A stretch of 64,000 nt of DNA from Lathyrus oleraceus (GCF_024323335.1 NC_066579.1:354709400-354773399), one strand, 5' to 3'; numbered from the stretch's first letter, positions 1 to 12,338 are shown. Translations and numbers: made by a program. The notes: generated by a model not told the origin, from the letters alone.

Positions 1-841
1 CATAGACTCATCATCATTCAAAGATGTTAAGAAAATATTTTTGGCATTTTTGAATATTGGAAAGTATTTTAAATGAATTAAAAATAACCGGAAAAGAGAA
101 AATTCACAAAAATTATTAAAAATCATTTTTAGAAACTAGAAAATAAAAGGAAAATTTTGCAATTGGTCCCATATTTTTATGATTAAAAATGAAGAAGTTA
201 TGAATTTTTGAAATAAAATGGAATTAAAGAAAATAAAATGAAATTCAGAAAATAGGAAAAAACATAGAGCGTCTGATCTTGGTTCATTAAATGACGTGGA
301 TGATCAGAAGGCTGATAAGCGCGCGCATGGTGTACTTGAGTCAACAACATCACATATGGCATTAAAATAGGTCAATCAAATGGAGCGATGAGATTAGATC
401 CCAGGGGCCAGATCCAAGGGCCATGAACTCGTCCACGCGGGGACGGTGGTGGAAACTACCGTCTTCTCCAGTGAGACTCACAGTTTCGGCCAAACTTGCA
501 GGTTTCCAAACCTTCACCAAAATGCACGATCTGTATATCTTTAGAAAGCTGGGGTGATGTACATCACCCCTGTACCCTTGGTTTCCACTCAAGATCTCTA
601 TAGAGAAAGAAATCTGAGATGGAAATTTGTGGTGTTCAAACTCAACTTATTCAATTGATGAAATTAAAAGCTCAAATCAATTGCCTCTCACATGAGGACT
701 TCAGAGGTACCAACAAACACAAGAAATGATCAATACCCAAGGAGTTTTGAATCAAAACAGTTTGAATAACAACCTTTGAAGTGCAACTTTCAAACACTTG
801 ATCTACTCCAATTCTTTGATGCATCTTGTTGTTGAGATGGC
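1..841 (-). repeat. Family-B Ogre-like LTR, copy B1 (first part, truncated by window edge)
   Basis: The stretch aligns by eye with 55927-56770 of the more complete family-B LTR, including the shared block around 430-580 (ACGGTGGTGG, then AAGCTGGGGTGATGTACATCACCCC). It is interrupted at 841 by the copia insertion and resumes at 13845. Because 3'-UTR sequence lies on its high-coordinate side (15542 on), this is the 3' LTR of a minus-strand element whose LTR end lies left of the window. No gene is visible; the short frame at 362-592 reads LTR sequence. Confidence 0.85.
837..841. repeat. Target-site duplication ATGGC (left of copia)
   Basis: ATGGC directly precedes the TG of the copia 5' LTR and recurs exactly after the CA of the 3' LTR at 13840-13844. 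A 5-bp duplication is what Ty1/copia integrases produce, and it proves a simple insertion into the B1 LTR. Confidence 0.95.
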
Positions 842-2285
842 TGTAGATGTTTGATTGGCTGCATTTTATGTTAAAACACTAACTGGACTATAATGTCTTG
901 ACTGATGTCATGACATGCTTTGGAGATGTTTGATTGACTGCATTTTGGGTTAGAACATCTAACTGTAGTCTGATGTCTTGACTGATGTCATGACATACTT
1001 GAGTAGTATGCTGCAGGTTTAGCTAATACAGGATTTACTGAATGTCAAACTAGATGTTATGACATTCATTTTTGACAGCAAATGCTGAGGTGTAGCACAG
1101 GTGATTGTCTGTTATAACTCAGTATTTAATTTCAGTCTATTTATCAAGGGAATAACAGACCTGGCATAAGGCCTACTGTCTGAATGTCAAACTGGATGTT
1201 ATGACATTCATACAGTTCAGTATGTATCTCAGTCTGTTCTTCAGGAGGAAAACAGACCATGGCATAAGGCTCTATGTGTAAATGTCAAATTGGATATTTT
1301 GACATTTATTAATGTAAGCTGATACTAAAGTATGGATGGTTGGTCCTTTACAGTACAACATTTTGTACAGTTTGTTTTCAGGAGAATAACAGACTTAGCA
1401 TATGGCCTATGATCTGGATGTCAAACTGAATGTTGTGACATTCATTCCTGACAGCATATGCTATATTGTAGGTTGGTTAGTTTTTCTGTTTCAACAGTTT
1501 TCTCAGGCTATTCTTCAGGAATCCAACAGCTGAGCTAAAATCCAGGAAACTAACAACTAAGCTACAATTAATGAACCTAAAAAATAGCCTATTTAATAGT
1601 ACCCTAATATGTGGAAATTAGGTTAACTTGCTTGACCTTAATTTCAGGAAATACAAGTAGAAGGCCCAAGTGCTGCAATATAAAAGGATGGCAATCCTTC
1701 ATTCAGAACTCGGGAATTTTAGGCGTGAAGATTTTATTGTTCCATCATACTTCACTGCTGTATTTTTGTGTGTCTTGTATTAGGTGTATCTTGTGAGCCA
1801 AGCAATTATCACCTAGATGATTGCATTGGACTAGGGTGTTCATTGAGTTCTAAGTGTTGTGTCACTCTAAGCTTTTAAGCGTGAGTGCTGTGTTTCTTGA
1901 TTAAAGCTGTTAAGCACAATCAAGAGTTGTTTGAAGTGTGACTTCACTATAAACTTTAATATAATTAAAGGTTTTAATCACTGAGGTGATTGAGGGGGAG
2001 TGAGTAGGAACTCTGATCTTAGTGTAAGATTGAAATTGCATTGGGTAGGTATTAAGTGATAGGATTAAACAGTTGGTTTAAGGTCTAAATTAATACTACT
2101 AATAGTGGATTTCCTCCCTGGCTTGGTAGCCCCCAAACGTAGGTGTGTGTGACAACGAACTAGGTAAACAACTCCGTGTGTTATTTACTGCACTTACTTT
2201 TTAAGTTCTGCATAATTCTTGTCTGTGCAGAATTGTATGTCATAACATCCCGTGTGACATCGAAAGTCTGTTAACTAGAATTTCA
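842..2285 (+). repeat. Copia 5' LTR
   Basis: A 1444-bp LTR starting TGTAGATG and ending TTTCA, repeated at 12351-13839. It lacks about 45 bp present in the 3' copy near 12721-12770 and differs by scattered substitutions (for example 891, 940, 967, 1066), which I estimate by eye at a few percent. The U3 part carries several TGTC..GACAT-type short repeats (TGATGTCATGACAT and AATGTCAAA..GACATT), a common property of copia promoter regions. Confidence 0.95.
1679..1686 (+). promoter_or_regulatory. Candidate TATA box of the copia 5' LTR
   Basis: TATAAAAG lies about 840 bp into the LTR, within the context CTGCAATATAAAAGG. It is preserved at 13233-13240 in the 3' LTR. It is the best TATA match in the LTR and would place the U3/R border around 1710. 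Inferred from motif only. Confidence 0.55.
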
Positions 2286-2287
2286 AT

Positions 2288-2299
2288 TGGCATCAGAGC
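2288..2299 (+). other. Copia primer-binding site (initiator tRNA-Met type)
   Basis: TGGCATCAGAGC begins three bases after the 5' LTR. It matches the 12 bases complementary to plant initiator tRNA-Met 3' ends (TGGTATCAGAGC) with one change. This is the standard primer site of copia elements. Confidence 0.85.
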
Positions 2300-2365
2300 A
2301 GGCACCCTGCCTGTTAATTTCTGGGTGAGATCTATGGAAGTTACTTTCTAGTACCATGCAGAGTT

Positions 2366-2383
2366 TCCCCAGCAGAGTCGCCA
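2366..2383 (-). other. tRNA-Arg primer-binding site of the inserted Ogre LTR
   Basis: The minus strand reads TGGCGACTCTGCTGGGGA, identical to the primer sites at 39553-39570, 33349-33366 and 61111-61128. It shows that the fragment extends past the LTR into the 5' leader. Confidence 0.9.
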
Positions 2384-2922
2384 GCTGTCGCATTACACGA
2401 AAAAACCGGCGGGAAAAAGACACAGAGCCGCCACCGTGCGTTATTTATCCCAAAGGAGGGAAAGGAAACGCTCGAAGTAAACCTGGAAAGGAAATGGTCT
2501 CACGACCAGAGATTGATAGGATCGGGAGTCGGTTATGCCCAGCGAAGGTATTAGCACCCCTACGCATCCATCGTACTCGATGGGATCCACGCTCAGAAAG
2601 GATAGAATAAGGTTGCTGAATAACTGCTCAAAAACTGCACACACACTGGAATAAAACACAGATGAAAGACGGAAGAAGGTGACTCGGCAGGATGTCGCAT
2701 CCTGGTCCTACGTAGTTTGTCAGACACAAACATCAGAGTCGACGTAGTTCGGGGATAGGGGAAACGTGCTCGCTAGGATATCGCATCCTATGCATACGTA
2801 TCTTCTCTAACCAGAGAAGAATCAGAGCACTCGTAGCTCAGCTAACACACGTTGAAACAAAACACTGAAACAGGGATGCTGAGACAGCAAACGAGACACA
2901 CAACACAAACTGGAAACGGAAT

Positions 2923-3200
2923 GCCAATCGCTGGGCTTACATCCAACTCCACAGAAGAAACGCAAACAGGAATCCGAATGCCAATCGTTGGACTTACATC
3001 AGACTCCAAACAAAGACACGCCAATAGGGAAACCGAATGCCAATCGCTGGGCTTATATCAGACTCTAAACAAACAAACACACACGGGAAACCGACTGCCA
3101 ATCGCTGGACTTACGTCAGACTCCGAACAAACAACCACACACAGGAAACCGACTGCCAATCGCTGGACTTACGTCAGACTCCAAACACACACAAGGGGGG
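2923..3200 (-). repeat. About 58-bp tandem repeat inside the inserted Ogre LTR
   Basis: The word GCCAATCG recurs at 2923, 2980, 3039, 3097 and 3155 (periods 57, 59, 58, 58), each followed by a CTGGRCTTAYRTCMR motif. The same repeat exists in the D LTRs (about 38885-39060 and 53227-53402) with fewer copies. The roughly 150-codon open frame across it is a by-product of the repeat. Confidence 0.85.
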
Positions 3201-6200
3201 TTGAAAAAGAAAAGGGCGAACAAAACACACGCAACAAAACAAAAAGGGCGCCCGGAGAGATCAGCTCAATCTCCTGCCTACGTACCTCATCTGGTATGAG
3301 GATCAGGGCGACGTAGTTCCCCTTAACAGGGAAGAAAATTCTATCCTAACCCGAGACTAGGGAGATAACAGACTACTAGGGAGACTGCGACTCGAGCCTA
3401 GAAGTTGTCATGCATACGATCCCTAAGTTGAGGTCTCTAGTCCTAACCTAACTTGCACAGGGAGCAAGCTAGCCTAAACAAATAAACAAACACAAGCACA
3501 AGAGAGCAATCACACACACTATATGCAAACAAATGGCTCATACAAGGCCGGGCTTTAGTCAAGGGGTCATATCAACCTCGACAAACAAGCCAACTGGAAA
3601 GGGGCGTTTTTAGCTCTTAACCCTAACATTGAGAGTTAGGGTGAAGCAGATGAAATGGGAAATGAGGATCAGACCTCATAGCTCTTATCCCTGGCCTGGG
3701 AGAGCTTCAAACAATGAAAGTGTGGGAATCCAGAATGTGGGACTCTATTCCACATGACTGACACAACAAGATTTTGGGTTTTCATTCAAAGTGCATCAAC
3801 ACATGGTGTGAGCAAGATGAAAGACACAACTGAATAGTAGGGGATGGATTGCACAACCCTTTTATCTGCCAATGCCTCTTCACTTAGGAGGTCTTTGAAT
3901 GTACAAGGCACAAAGATAAATAACCACAAACATTGCCTCTTAAGGAGGGCTTCAGACAGGTGTCTGCCAAAGTAACATGACAGGTCTTCCAGACTACATG
4001 TAGTTAAGGAAGTTACCTAAGTGGTATGCCAACCACAAGCAAAGCAAAGCAACTCAAATAATGAGTTAAAGCGGCTAAAGTACCTGTGTAAACAACCAAT
4101 CAATCAGTATGGTATTCAGACAAACTATCAACAGACAAACAACAGTCAGACAACCAATATACACAATGCAAATCAAATGCAACACAAGTGAGTCCACCCA
4201 AGGACCTACAACACAATCAAATGTTACCTAGCAAAGCAAATATCAAAGCTCAAGTGAGGAGGCAACATCAACCATGGAGATTAGATGCTTGATCCTGAAA
4301 TACACAACTCAAATGTGAGTTCAAACCCCTAGGACAGAGCCTAAGGTCAAAGATGGAGTAAAAAGTTAAAACAACAATGGATATTCAACACGAAGCAACT
4401 TTAATCAGTCATGAACATGTCATAAAAAGTGCCAAATCAAAATCATTAAGCAAGGTCATGATATGAGCAAAGGAAGACAAAGACAATTTCAAAACACACA
4501 AATGATCATCATGAATCAAAATTCCATATCAAAACAGAAATGACTCAAATAATTCTGGAAATTTTCATGAGCAAACAACAGGTCAAACATAATCATCATA
4601 CCAAAAATCAGCATCATCAAAGTTCAATTGATATGGAAATGAAAATGCATAGGCAAGACATCCCACTATGTGACACAAATCGTCACACCTAAATTACATG
4701 TGTCCCAAACAGTGAAGACAATATCAAAAAATTCCAAATAAAATCACACAAATCCATCATCATGTTAACAATCATCATGCAAAGTTTCATGGCATTTGGA
4801 TCATGTATGAGCATTTTATGATAGGATGAATGAGGCAATGTCACAAAGCATACATGTTCAATCACTCTAACACAATTTAATTTCCAGAAATGATGAAATC
4901 ACAAAATCAAAACCATAAAATTCTAGACATTTCAAGGATCACGTAGGAGAAAACCTGAAATTATTTGGATCATTCTGCAATTACTTATGATTTTTTGAAG
5001 ATCATGGAAAAAAGGAAATAAAAATTGAAAAAAACATGAAAATAAAATGAAATGAAGAAATTGTGGAAACGCGCCCAACCGGAATCGAAGCGAGGGTGTG
5101 CAAAATTTGGTTTTTTCACCCCATGCATACAATCCCACGTGAACAGTAACAATGGCCATGCAATTTCACTTAAAATCCTCTTATGAACATGTTGGAATGG
5201 TTAAAAAGTCCATATGATGCACCAATTTTGAATTCATGATTTTCCCTCCAAAATGGGCATGAAAATGCAAGTGATCATGTGATGAAATTTTATGCAATGC
5301 CTTAATGGATTTGGAAAGTTCATGTCATGAGAAGAATTATGCAAAAAGGAGCACTCAATTTGGAGTCTTGGTTCAAAAGATATGGCATTTTGAAGTTCCT
5401 TGCACACTTGGCAATGATTTGATCATATCTTCTCAACCATTCATCATAAATTCATGATCTTGGACTTTTTGGAAATGGGAGAGAAAGATCTTCAACTTTA
5501 ATGTTGGACAAAATTTCATTTGAAGCTTATTTCATGTTGGGAAGTCAAGTTGAAGTTGGTACAAAAACTTGCCATTTTTGGAAACTTGAAATTACAGGTC
5601 ACTTTCCATTTTGGGAAACTTTTGATCTGGCTTCAAAATCTTCAAGGTAGATATTTGACATGATGAATAAACCTCTTTGGGACATGAATGAAGTGTCTCA
5701 ACCCATTTCTCCACCTCCTAGCCCTCAGTTGACTTGCAATTGACTTTTATGGGCCCAAGATGACCTGAAACTGCACTGTGGACTTTGAGCCTCTAACACT
5801 TGGTCAAGTTGCTTCAAAATGAACCTTTGGTTCACATAAGCTCATTGGAACACCCATACGGCCTTTTTCTCATGGAAAAACCTTGCTTTTCTTGCACAGA
5901 TGAATTCTCCTGATACCAGTTTTGACTGATAAGATGCAATGTTAATGCAATGTTAATGTGATGTCAAATGACCTAAAAAATGAAATGAATGTACAAATGG
6001 GGGGTGCAAATTTGAGGTGCTACAGATGGTTCTAACTATGATGACTGGAAACCTCGTATGATAGCCTTCTTGAGGTCTCTAGACAACAAGGTCTGGAGAG
6101 CTGTCAACAAAGGATGGGAATATCCAATGAAGACAGGTAAAGATGGAGTCAGTATACAAATTCCTGAAGAAGAGTGGGGCAAGGAGCAAGCGGCACTAGC

Positions 6201-6585
6201 CCTTGGAAACTCTAAGGCCTTGAATGCACTGTTCAATGGAATAAGTAAGAACATCTTCAGACTGGTGCATCACTGTGAGCTGGCTAAAGAAGTTTGGGAT
6301 ACCCTTTAGATAACTCATGAAGGTACATCCAAGGTGAGGATGTCTAAACTTCAGATGCTGACCACCAAGTTTGAAAATCTGAGGATGAAAGAGGATGAGA
6401 CTATTCATGACTTCCACATGAATATTCTTGAAATTGCCAACACTTCTGGTGGCTTAGGTGAGAAAATGGCTGAAGAGAAACTTGTAAGAAAGATTCTCAG
6501 GTCATTACCTAAGAGATTTGCCATGAAGGTCACGGCTATAGAAGAGGCTCAGGATATCTGCAATATGAAGGTGGATGAGCTTATT

Positions 6586-7521
6586 GGTTCTCTCCAAACT
6601 TTTGAAATAGGCTTGTGTGAGAATGTTGAAAAGAAAAACAAAAGCGTAGCTTTTGTATCAAATACTGGAGAGGATTCAGAAGCAGGAAGTACTGGTGGTG
6701 ATGAAAGCATATCAGAAGCCATAGCCATGCTTGGGAGACAGTTCAACAAGTTCGTAAAGAAGATTGATCAAAAAGGTAGATCAAATGTCAAGAACATTTC
6801 GTCTGACATCAGGAAAAGATCAAATTCTAAAGAAAGGTTCAACCAAGGCAAGGGAATCCAGTGTCATGGATGTGAAGGTTTCAGACATGTTAGAGCTGAA
6901 TGTCCTACTTACCTCAAGATGCAAAAGAAAGGGCTATCTGTCACATGGTCTGAAGGAGATTCTGAGAGTGAATCTGAAGGAGAATCTGCTAAACATGTCA
7001 CTGGTCTAACTAGTGTTTGTGCCACTGATGATGACTGAAGTGGAGATGAACTGACCTTTGATGAACTTGCTGCATCATATAAAGAGTTATGTGTCAAAAG
7101 TGCGGAAGTGCGTGTACAAGGAGAAAAGCAGAAGAAATTCATCAAGGAGCTGGAGGATGAGAAACAGAAGCATCTGACAGTCATAGATGGTCTAAATGGT
7201 GAGATAACCTTGCTGACCTCCAAGCTAGATCAAATGACGAAATCCATCAGAATGCTAAATAAAGGAACGGACACCTTGGAAGAGATCCTAAAGGTGGGAC
7301 AGAAGTCAGGAACCATGTCTGGTTTAGGCTTTATGAAGAAATCCTCAGCTGAACTCAAACGCTCAAAGGTTGAAGTTCAGAAATTCAAGCGGAGGTCACA
7401 CCCAATGTCTCAACATCAGGGAACCAGGATGAGTGACCATCAGAAGAGGAAATTTCAGAGATGGAGATGTCACTATTGTGGTAGGTTTGGTCATATAAAA
7501 GCCTTCTGCTACAAACTGCAT
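6586..7521 (+). repeat. 936-bp gag tandem duplication, unit 1
   Basis: This unit is repeated head to tail at 7522-8457 with two base differences that I can find (6828 region A/C, 7125 region G/A). 936 is divisible by three, so the frame is kept. Each unit holds both zinc knuckles and the coiled-coil-like Lys/Glu-rich segment, and both carry the same TGA. Confidence 0.95.
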
Positions 7522-8457
7522 GGTTCTCTCCAAACTTTTGAAATAGGCTTGTGTGAGAATGTTGAAAAGAAAAACAAAAGCGTAGCTTTTGTATCAAATA
7601 CTGGAGAGGATTCAGAAGCAGGAAGTACTGGTGGTGATGAAAGCATATCAGAAGCCATAGCCATGCTTGGGAGACAGTTCAACAAGTTCGTAAAGAAGAT
7701 TGATCAAAAAGGTAGATCAAATGTCAAGAACATTTCGTCTGACATCAGGAAAAGATCAACTTCTAAAGAAAGGTTCAACCAAGGCAAGGGAATCCAGTGT
7801 CATGGATGTGAAGGTTTCAGACATGTTAGAGCTGAATGTCCTACTTACCTCAAGATGCAAAAGAAAGGGCTATCTGTCACATGGTCTGAAGGAGATTCTG
7901 AGAGTGAATCTGAAGGAGAATCTGCTAAACATGTCACTGGTCTAACTAGTGTTTGTGCCACTGATGATGACTGAAGTGGAGATGAACTGACCTTTGATGA
8001 ACTTGCTGCATCATATAAAGAGTTATGTGTCAAAAGTGCGGAAGTGCGTGTACAAGGAGAAAAGCAAAAGAAATTCATCAAGGAGCTGGAGGATGAGAAA
8101 CAGAAGCATCTGACAGTCATAGATGGTCTAAATGGTGAGATAACCTTGCTGACCTCCAAGCTAGATCAAATGACGAAATCCATCAGAATGCTAAATAAAG
8201 GAACGGACACCTTGGAAGAGATCCTAAAGGTGGGACAGAAGTCAGGAACCATGTCTGGTTTAGGCTTTATGAAGAAATCCTCAGCTGAACTCAAACGCTC
8301 AAAGGTTGAAGTTCAGAAATTCAAGCGGAGGTCACACCCAATGTCTCAACATCAGGGAACCAGGATGAGTGACCATCAGAAGAGGAAATTTCAGAGATGG
8401 AGATGTCACTATTGTGGTAGGTTTGGTCATATAAAAGCCTTCTGCTACAAACTGCAT
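7522..8457 (+). repeat. 936-bp gag tandem duplication, unit 2
   Basis: Second unit. Unit 1 enters at TTGGTTCTCTCC, the join between units reads ATGGTTCTCTCC, and unit 2 leaves at ATGGTTATCCTA. A TGGTT microhomology therefore marks the breakpoint. This fits slippage or unequal exchange after the shared stop had arisen. Confidence 0.95.
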
Positions 8458-8535
8458 GGTTATCCTAACCAAACCCCTCATGTCAGACCTAAGCATAAGG
8501 CATATAAGCATAATGCCCCCATCAAGAAACGATAA

Positions 8536-11500
8536 TGGTTGGCTAGGTTAGCTCACACAGCTCTAAGGGCATCTACCAGAGAAGACTGGTACTTTGATAG
8601 TGGCTGCTCAAGACATATGACTGGTATGGAGAACTTATTGGTGGATATACAACCCCACACTACCAGTTATGTGACCTTTGGTGATGGTGCTAAAGGAAAA
8701 ATCAAAGGTGTAGGTAAGCTGGACAGCTCTGGAGTTCCAGAACTGAATAATGTGTTGTTAGTAAAAGGACTAACTGCTAATCTCATCAGCATAAGCCAGT
8801 TGTGTGATCAAGGGTTCTATGTTCAGTTCACTAAGGAGCTATGTTTTGTGACGAATGAAGATAATCAGGAAGTTATGAGAGGATCCAGATCCAAAGACAA
8901 CTGTTATCTGTGGGAACCTAAAGTCTCAAACTACTCCACAATTTGCTCCTCAGCCAAGGAAGAACAGGAGGTGAAGTTGTGGCATAGACATCTTGGTCAT
9001 CTCCACTTAAGGGGAATGAAAAAGATCATATCCAAGGAAGCAGTTAGAGGAATCCCAAAGCTGCTTATTGATGAAGGAAGAGTCTGTGGAGAATGCCAGA
9101 TCGGCAAGCAAACCCAGATGTCACATCCTAAGCTGGGACATTCTACAACATCCAAAACTCTAGAACTTTTGCACATGGACTTAATGGGACCTATGCAGGT
9201 TGAGAGTCTGGGTGGAAAGAGGTATGCCTATATGGTTGTTGATGACCATTCCAGATACACTTGGATAAGCTTCATCAGAGAAAAGTCAGATGCATTTGAT
9301 GTCTTCAAAGAACTGTGCATCAGACTTCAAAGGGAAAAGGACAGTTGTGTTATCCGAATTAGGAGTGACCATGGGACGGAGTTTAAGAATTCCAAGTTTG
9401 ATGAGTTTTGGACGTCTGAAGGGATAAGTCATGAGTTTTCCTCCCCTATAACTCCTCAGCAAAATGGGATAGTTGAAAGGAAAAATAGAACTATTCAAGA
9501 ATCTGCCAGGGCAATGATTCATGCAAAGCAGCTTCCTATGCACTTTTGGGCCGAAGCGATGAATACAGCTTGCTATGTTCACAATAGAGTTACCTTTAGA
9601 AAAGGAACCTCTTCCACTCTGTATGAAATATGGAAAGGCAGAAAACCCACTGTGAAGTACTTTCATATCTTTGGGAGTAAATGTTACATTCTTACAGATC
9701 GTGAATAGAGAAGGAAAATGGATCCCAAAAGTGATGAGGGCATATTCCTAGGATACTCAACTAACAGTAGAGCCTACAGAGTGTTCAACTACAGGACCAA
9801 TGTCCTGATGGAATCCATAAATGTTATTATGGATGATAAAGAGGAAGGAATCAATGTCATAGAGGATGTTGGAACATTCCTTGATACGCCAATAGAAATT
9901 TCAGTCAAGTCCGAAGAGGTACAGGAGACCCCTCCTGAGTGTGAGGTAGATGCATCCAACAAAGTGCCTTCTATTAGAATTCAGAAGGACCACCCCAAGG
10001 ATCTTATCATAGGGGATCCCAATAGTGGTGTGACTACCAGATCAAGGGAGAATAGCTCAAATTCCTGTTTTGTATCCAAGGTTGAACCAAAAAATGTGAA
10101 AGAAGCCCTGAGGGATGAATATTGGATCAATGCCCTGCAAGATGAACTGGAGCAGTTTAAACGGAATTAAGTATGGGAGTTAGTTCCACGGCCTGAAGGG
10201 ACTAACATCATTGGTACCAAGTGGATTTACAAGAACAAATCTGATGAGAAAGGAGTAATCACTAGGAATAAAGCAAGACTAGTGGCTCAAGGATATACTC
10301 AAGTTAAAGGGGTTGATTTTGATGAGACGTTTGCTCCTCTTGCTAGACTTGAGTCAATCAGATTGCTGTTAGGTGTGGCCTATATTCTGAAGTTCAAATT
10401 GTTCCAAATGGATGTGAAGAGTGCCTTTTTAAATGGCTACTTGAATGAAGAAGTCTATATGGAACAACCTAAAGGGTTCTGTGATCCTAACTTGCCTAAA
10501 CATGTGTACAAGTTGAGGAAAGCTTTGTATGGGTTGAAGCAAGCACCTAGAGCTTGGTATGAAAGGTTGACTGAATTTCTAACCTCTCATGGGTACAGAA
10601 AAGGTGGGATAGATAAGACCTTGTTTGTGAAGGATGAAGATGGCAAAATCATGATTGCCCAAATTTATGTGGATGATATTGTCTTTGGTGGAATGTCAGA
10701 GAAAATGGTGAAACATTTTGTTCACCAGATGCAATCTGAGTTTGAAATGAGTCTGGTTGGGGAATTGACTTATTTTCTTGGTATGCAAGTTAACCAAATG
10801 GAGGATTCTATGTTTCTCTCCCAAAGCAAATATGCCAAAAACATAGTTAAGAAGTTTGGTATGGATAATGCTAGGCATAAAAGAACTCCTGCACCTACTC
10901 ATTTAAAGTTAACCAAAGATGATGGAGGTCCAAGTGTTGATCAATGCTTGTATAGAAGCATGATAGGTAGTCTACTATACCTAACTGCCAGTAGACCTGA
11001 TATATCCTATGCAGTTGGTGTGTGTGCTAGATACCAAGCAGAACCCAAAGTGAGCCACTTAAATCAAGTCAAGAGGATTCTCAAGTATGTCAATGGGACT
11101 TGTGACTATGGTATGCTATACTCTCATGGCTCTGAGCCTGTCCTATATGGGTATTATGATGTTGATTGGGCTGGGAGTGCTGATGACAGAAAAAGCACCT
11201 CAGGAGGATGTTTCTTCTTGGGAAACAATCTCATATCATGGTTCAGCAAGAAACAGAACTGTGTATCTCTGTCCACTGCAGAGGCTGAATACATAGCAGC
11301 TGGAAGCAGTTGTTCCCAACTGGTGTGGATGAAACAGATGCTTACTGAGTACAATGTCTCTCAAAATGTAATGACTTTGTTCTGTGACAATCTCAGTGCC
11401 ATCAATATTTCCAAGAATCCCATCCAACACAGCAGGACCAAACATATTGACATTAGACATCACTTCATCATAGATCTGGTGGAAGACAAAGTGATTACCT

Positions 11501-11616
11501 TGGAACATGTAGCCACTGAACTACAACTTGCTGACATATTCACAAAGGCTCTGGATGCTACTCAGTTTGAAAATTTAAGGGGCAAATTGGGGATATGCCT
11601 TTCTGAGGATTTATAG
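8536..11616 (+). pseudogene. pol: Copia Pol: protease, integrase, RT, RNase H; interrupted by stops
   Basis: Domains in order: aspartic protease with DSGCSRHMTG (about 8594); the zinc-binding pre-integrase H-H-C-C segment (LWHRHLGH...CGECQIGKQ, about 8975-9115); integrase core with D (HMDLMGP), D (RSDHGTEF) and E (NGIVERKNR), about 9170-9490; the GKR/GIFLGYS region at 9718; RT with QGYTQ, FAPLARLESIR and YVDD at 10665-10676; and RNase H with DWAG, STAEAEYI, CDNLSAI and ADIFTKAL, ending in TAG at 11614-11616. In-frame stops at 8533, 9706 (TAG) and 10168 (TAA) split it into frames of 389, 150 and 444 codons. No frameshift is needed to read across these domains, so decay is modest. Confidence 0.95.
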
Positions 11617-12338
11617 CAATCAATGATGTTTGGGATGTATTGTTTAATATCTCAACCTATTAAACAATTGAAAGTGTGCTATGACTGGACAACAAATCAC
11701 ATCTATGTTACTTGCTGCAAGTGTGGTAACAAGATGTTAAGGGGATATCCTAACATGAGACAGCCTATGTGCCTGCTGGACTTCAAGGAAGGGTTCATGC
11801 AGGAGTGGTTCAAGATGTCAGACTCAAAGTCATGGCATCTGATATGGGTGTACCTGCTGTAAAGCAAGAGTGTGTGACTACTTGATCAAAGTTGTGAAGC
11901 AAGATCAAGTGGGTGGTGTCTTGATTAAAGCTGTAAAGAAAGATCAAGAGGGGGTATTCTTGATTGAAACTGTGAAGTAAAATCAAGATTGTGTTTCTGA
12001 CAAGTTTGTGTGTAATTCTGTTTATTGGGGTCTGTATTTTGGGTAACACCTGTGATGCCCCAGGACAACAGATATTGAAGATCCTCTAATCCAGAGGTTG
12101 TGCTGCAGCTGATGTTCCACTTCTATGAGTGTGAGTGTGTATATGTGTGTTGTTGTTAGAAGTTTTTATTTAACTTCTGTATGTGTGCTGATATGTGAAG
12201 TTTTTATTTTTTTTCTATCTATGGTGAGTGTACTGCTGCTCTGAGTGTATTAGCTAGGTTAATTTCCCTACTAGATGTGTGTTTTCCGCTGCTGTGAACT
12301 CTGTTGTGATGCCAAGTTGTTTTAGCCAAAAAAATTCC
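11617..12338 (+). other. Copia 3' untranslated region
   Basis: About 720 bp between the RNase H stop and the polypurine tract. It is T/G-rich with no envelope-like frame of the kind known from some SIRE elements (the 79-codon frame at 11623-11862 has no recognisable features). It contains a 39-bp tandem repeat. Confidence 0.75.
11881..11997 (+). repeat. 39-bp tandem repeat, three copies, in copia 3' UTR
   Basis: Units start at 11881, 11920 and 11959, each CTTGATYRAARYTGTRAAG followed by AAGATCAAG-like sequence. The middle unit closely matches LTR sequence at 1896-1927 (CTTGATTAAAGCTGTTAAGC..ATCAAGAG). Confidence 0.85.

Larger units (their letters stand above)
2366..6024 (-). mobile_element. 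Ogre family-D-like LTR plus primer site, inserted in copia gag leader
   Basis: Reading the minus strand, the segment starts TGTAGCACCTCAAATTTGCA at 6024 and ends ...TAATGCGACA at 2386, matching both ends of the 5.85-kb LTR at 33698-39550. It then continues into an 18-base tRNA-Arg primer site. At 3639 bp the LTR is shorter than the D copies and clearly diverged from them, so it is a different subfamily or an old shortened copy. Because a primer site follows, it is not a clean solo LTR: internal region and 3' LTR are missing and no 5-bp duplication is seen. It separates the copia leader (ATG at 2356) from gag codons at 6025. Confidence 0.85.
6025..8535 (+). pseudogene. gag: Copia Gag (nucleocapsid part duplicated), broken
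   Basis: Gag is the structural protein that forms the particle and binds genomic RNA. The segment opens with DGSNYDDWKPRM, the usual N-terminal motif of copia Gag, immediately after the Ogre LTR. Next come the helical UBN2-like domain (frames 6058-6309 and 6334-7038) and CCHC knuckles CHGCEGFRHVRAEC and CHYCGRFGHIKAFC with a Glu/Ser-rich linker. In-frame stops lie at 6307 (TAG), 7036 and 7972 (TGA) and 8533 (TAA). The region 6586-7521 is repeated in frame at 7522-8457. The start codon may be the ATG at 2356, now 3.7 kb upstream across the inserted LTR. Confidence 0.9.

Noticed and set aside
2852..3316. 154-codon frame with a repeated amino-acid pattern
   Set aside because: It is translation of the 58-bp LTR minisatellite in an inserted Ogre LTR and runs antisense to that LTR.
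11623..11862. Possible envelope-like ORF after copia RNase H
   Set aside because: Only 79 codons, with no signal peptide, coiled coil or transmembrane pattern; too short for the env-like ORFs known in SIRE elements.
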